Shown here one piece after another: positions 50,058-60,000 of a DNA stretch of 60,000 bases. The stretch is from Tubiluchus corallicola. Taxonomy: Eukaryota; Priapulida; Priapulimorpha; Priapulimorphida; Tubiluchidae. Below the pieces are notes generated by a model. That model did no database searches and was not told where the DNA came from. It was given only the letters and a program-made list of their open reading frames with translations. The position numbers were made by a program, and so were the translations under genes. The stretch spans positions 250,001 through 310,000 of the forward strand of contig JAQGDQ010000005.1 of NCBI GenBank assembly GCA_030141605.1, read 5' to 3'. Position 1 is the stretch's first letter; each line of letters starts with the position of its first letter.

Positions 50058-52237
50058 CACACGGAGCACTTGCCTGGGGCCCACAAGCTTAGGGGCCCTG
50101 TAGTAATCTAGGTATGTTGTGACTTGCTATCAATAAATAAATACTGTGCTATGTTATACTGGAAATACCGATGCAATAAGTATATATTATGTTTAATTTT
50201 ATTGACCACGTACAGTTTTAGTCATGTGAGTGGTTGTGTAGCTGGGGACCCCAGTGCACTGCTTTGCCCGTGGGCCATTAATGTTGCTAGAACAGCTTGT
50301 ACTACTGGCTTTTTATGAAACAAGCAAAGATTGGTGCAAACTTATTACCTTTTACAGTTGCAGTATTTCATTCAATAGAATATTTCAGTTTGCATTTTAT
50401 TCTGCTTTTTGTCAGCAGCTTATTTACTTGGTTATTAGTTTTTATTTATTTATTGTTATATTTCTTAATGCAACAGAAACTCACAGTATAGTCCACTCTG
50501 CTATTATACACATTAGTGTTTATTTGAGTTTACATATAGCAATCCATGACTCGATTGTGAGGATGGAGCAATAAGTCTGAATATGTTCCACAGCTCAAAA
50601 ACACCCACTATTTAATCAGTAACACTGAGTCAGAGGATAATTTTCATGCAATTGAAGTGATGTTTTATGACTTTATATATTTCATTTTTTTTTCACTTAA
50701 CAAACATATTTAGTGAATTACTTCTATAATTAAAATATGTCAAAATTAATACCAGAACAAAACATTATTTTCATGGTTTAGCTGCCACCATTACGAATTG
50801 AATTTGGTTTGGCACCAGTCCAGTAAAAAATAAATAAGTTAAATTTGTTTTTTTTTTCAATTTGCTGTTCTTTTTCATATCCCTTTGTTTTTGAATTTTT
50901 AAAACATTTACAGAAACTGTGGTGACACCTAAACAGTGCACTAAAATATGTTGTTGCAAGTTTAGGTTCATTCTTTGAGCTATTTAATGTTATCCTTTAG
51001 CTAATGATGACTAGTATTAGTTATATTAAAATTATGTAACAGGGAAAATAGAACACGCAAGAGTTCAATAATTACCAACATCTAAGTGTCAAACAAACAA
51101 TCCAGTCGAACTTTTTGTACCGTTGTAGTTGGCATTTTACAGAAATTTTATCATTAGTATATTTTTGATACTGTTGTACCATTTATTACAAATTATTTAG
51201 AATAATTAAATAAAAATGAATTGTATTGTTTTCTTTTACATTTCATTAATGTTTGTTAAAAGAATGTAGAAAATGTGGTTTTCATCATAGTCTCTACAAA
51301 ATAAAATCTCTAATTTTATTTGTACAAAAAGTATTTATTACATAAAAGTTTTTTATTAGTAAAGATGAGTTACAGTGTTGTAAAAAAAATGCACAACTTT
51401 ACAGAGATCTGCACATCTATCTACTTACCTACTTATTTACCTAACAAACTATTATCGGCAGAAATATAATACATATATCCCTAATCTGTCCATTTTATGA
51501 GCAAAATGTTTATAATAGATGCCAAAATTGCAGTAACCTACAAAAGAAATTAAAAGGAATGTATAAAACAATACTGCATTACCAAACGATATGTATGTCT
51601 GGCGCTCTGACATGCTATCAATGACAGATAATTGACAGCACCAGAACTTGAACGTAATGCTACTTTAACAGAACTGTACAACTGTAATGGAACCTTTCAC
51701 CAGAAATTGAAACGTAATAAATAATAGTGTGACGAGGCAGTTTGAAACAAAATGTCCCAAGGTTGACAAATTGCCGTTGCACACTGCAGGTTCACAATGA
51801 CAAAGATAATGATAATACAACGCTGCATATACAAGCCAACAAACAGTGGTCCAGCGGACATTTGGTATGGGTTTCTAGAGATGAGCAGAAGTTCTGTCTT
51901 TGCCGGACTATTTGGCTCCAAATCCGAATCACACATTTTACTCGGTTCAGATTAAGTATTTTTAATGAAGTATCGTACAGAAGCCAAAACTCTGAAAAGT
52001 TGAAGAAACCATTGCTTTACGAGCTAATAAAAGTTTGCTTTTCTAATGAAAGTACATGATGAAAAATGCTTTTGGAAAGTACCTTATGAAATAATTAGAG
52101 CTGTAAAATACTTAAATTAGAAAAGCAGTTAATTGCATTTTTAAAGAAAATCGAAGAATTACCATATCACAATTTTTAAAGGCTTTATGCTATTACAGAC
52201 ACATAGTGACTAGTTTCAACGGGTATGTGTGCATTTA

Positions 52238-59891
<7,654 letters not shown>

Positions 59892-60000
59892 CTGTAAAAA
59901 ATAATTTTTCACAAAACAGCTGTAAATGAAAATGTAAATGTAGAAGTCTTAATGAGTTCTATGGAAACAATATTTGTGACCAAAAGACAGAAACACAGCA

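Larger units (their letters stand above)
49445..52237. other. Region between LAP-B and KAT2 stops; no gene seen
   Basis: Convergent 3' flanks. Contains MITE copy B (49,795-50,057), then a short GC-rich patch (CCTGGGGCCCACAAGCTTAG near 50,075 and GGGGACCCCAGTGCACTGCT near 50,245) that looks like repeat debris. The 106-codon plus frame at 50,254-50,574 is hydrophobic and AT-driven, without family resemblance. Several TTTATT motifs near 51,315-51,357 could serve as distant KAT2 poly(A) signals. Confidence 0.6.

Noticed and set aside
50254-50574. 106-codon hydrophobic plus frame
   Set aside because: Phe/Ile/Leu richness follows from AT-rich sequence; overlapping frames look alike; no homology recognised.

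Overview
The window is an AT-rich stretch of animal (metazoan) nuclear DNA. Genes are split by introns with GT..AG junctions. The gene set (a Gcn5/PCAF acetyltransferase, type I membrane lysosomal acid phosphatases, the motile-cilium gene CFAP144) and the LINE, SINE, pogo/Tigger and hAT-like debris fit an invertebrate, possibly a tunicate. The species cannot be fixed from this sequence alone. Exon maps were assembled by hand from splice signals, reading frame and family knowledge. No database search was possible.

Layout. 1-20,361 holds no gene that I can support. It contains AT and trinucleotide microsatellites, a ~148-bp tandem repeat (5.2-5.75 kb), three copies of a tRNA-derived SINE-like repeat (7.0 and 15.2-15.6 kb) and a decayed LINE fragment (8.6-8.8 kb). 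20,362-31,882 (minus) is a complete 11-exon lysosomal-type acid phosphatase of 457 aa ('LAP-A'). Its introns hold a LINE 3' end, a 31-bp minisatellite and a 1,327-bp internally deleted Tigger transposon. 31.9-36.9 kb is intergenic, with a G-rich minisatellite, a 401-bp pogo-type MITE, a tRNA-like sequence, a broken partial CFAP144 copy and a hAT-like MITE. 36,920-37,327 (minus) is an intact, intronless CFAP144 (FAM183A). 38,187-49,444 (plus) is a second complete 11-exon acid phosphatase of 453 aa ('LAP-B'), in divergent orientation to LAP-A. 52,238 to beyond the right edge (minus) is KAT2 (Gcn5/PCAF): ten exons encode 767 aa, with the PCAF-type N-terminal region, GNAT acetyltransferase domain and bromodomain. 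Its first exon(s) lie outside the window.

How the genes relate. LAP-A and LAP-B are paralogues. All ten intron positions and phases correspond, and both proteins have a signal peptide, lumenal histidine-acid-phosphatase domain, one membrane helix and a short tail with a YxxPhi sorting signal. They look like an old inverted duplication. CFAP144 and LAP-B share an ~860-bp divergent promoter region containing an RFX X-box-like site, an inverted CCAAT box and a CACGTG E-box. KAT2 is a nuclear transcription co-activator with no evident functional link to its neighbours. I found no convincing new multi-gene system. The most unusual items are the mirror-image phosphatase pair, the CFAP144 fragment beside the intact gene, and several repeat families that may be undescribed.
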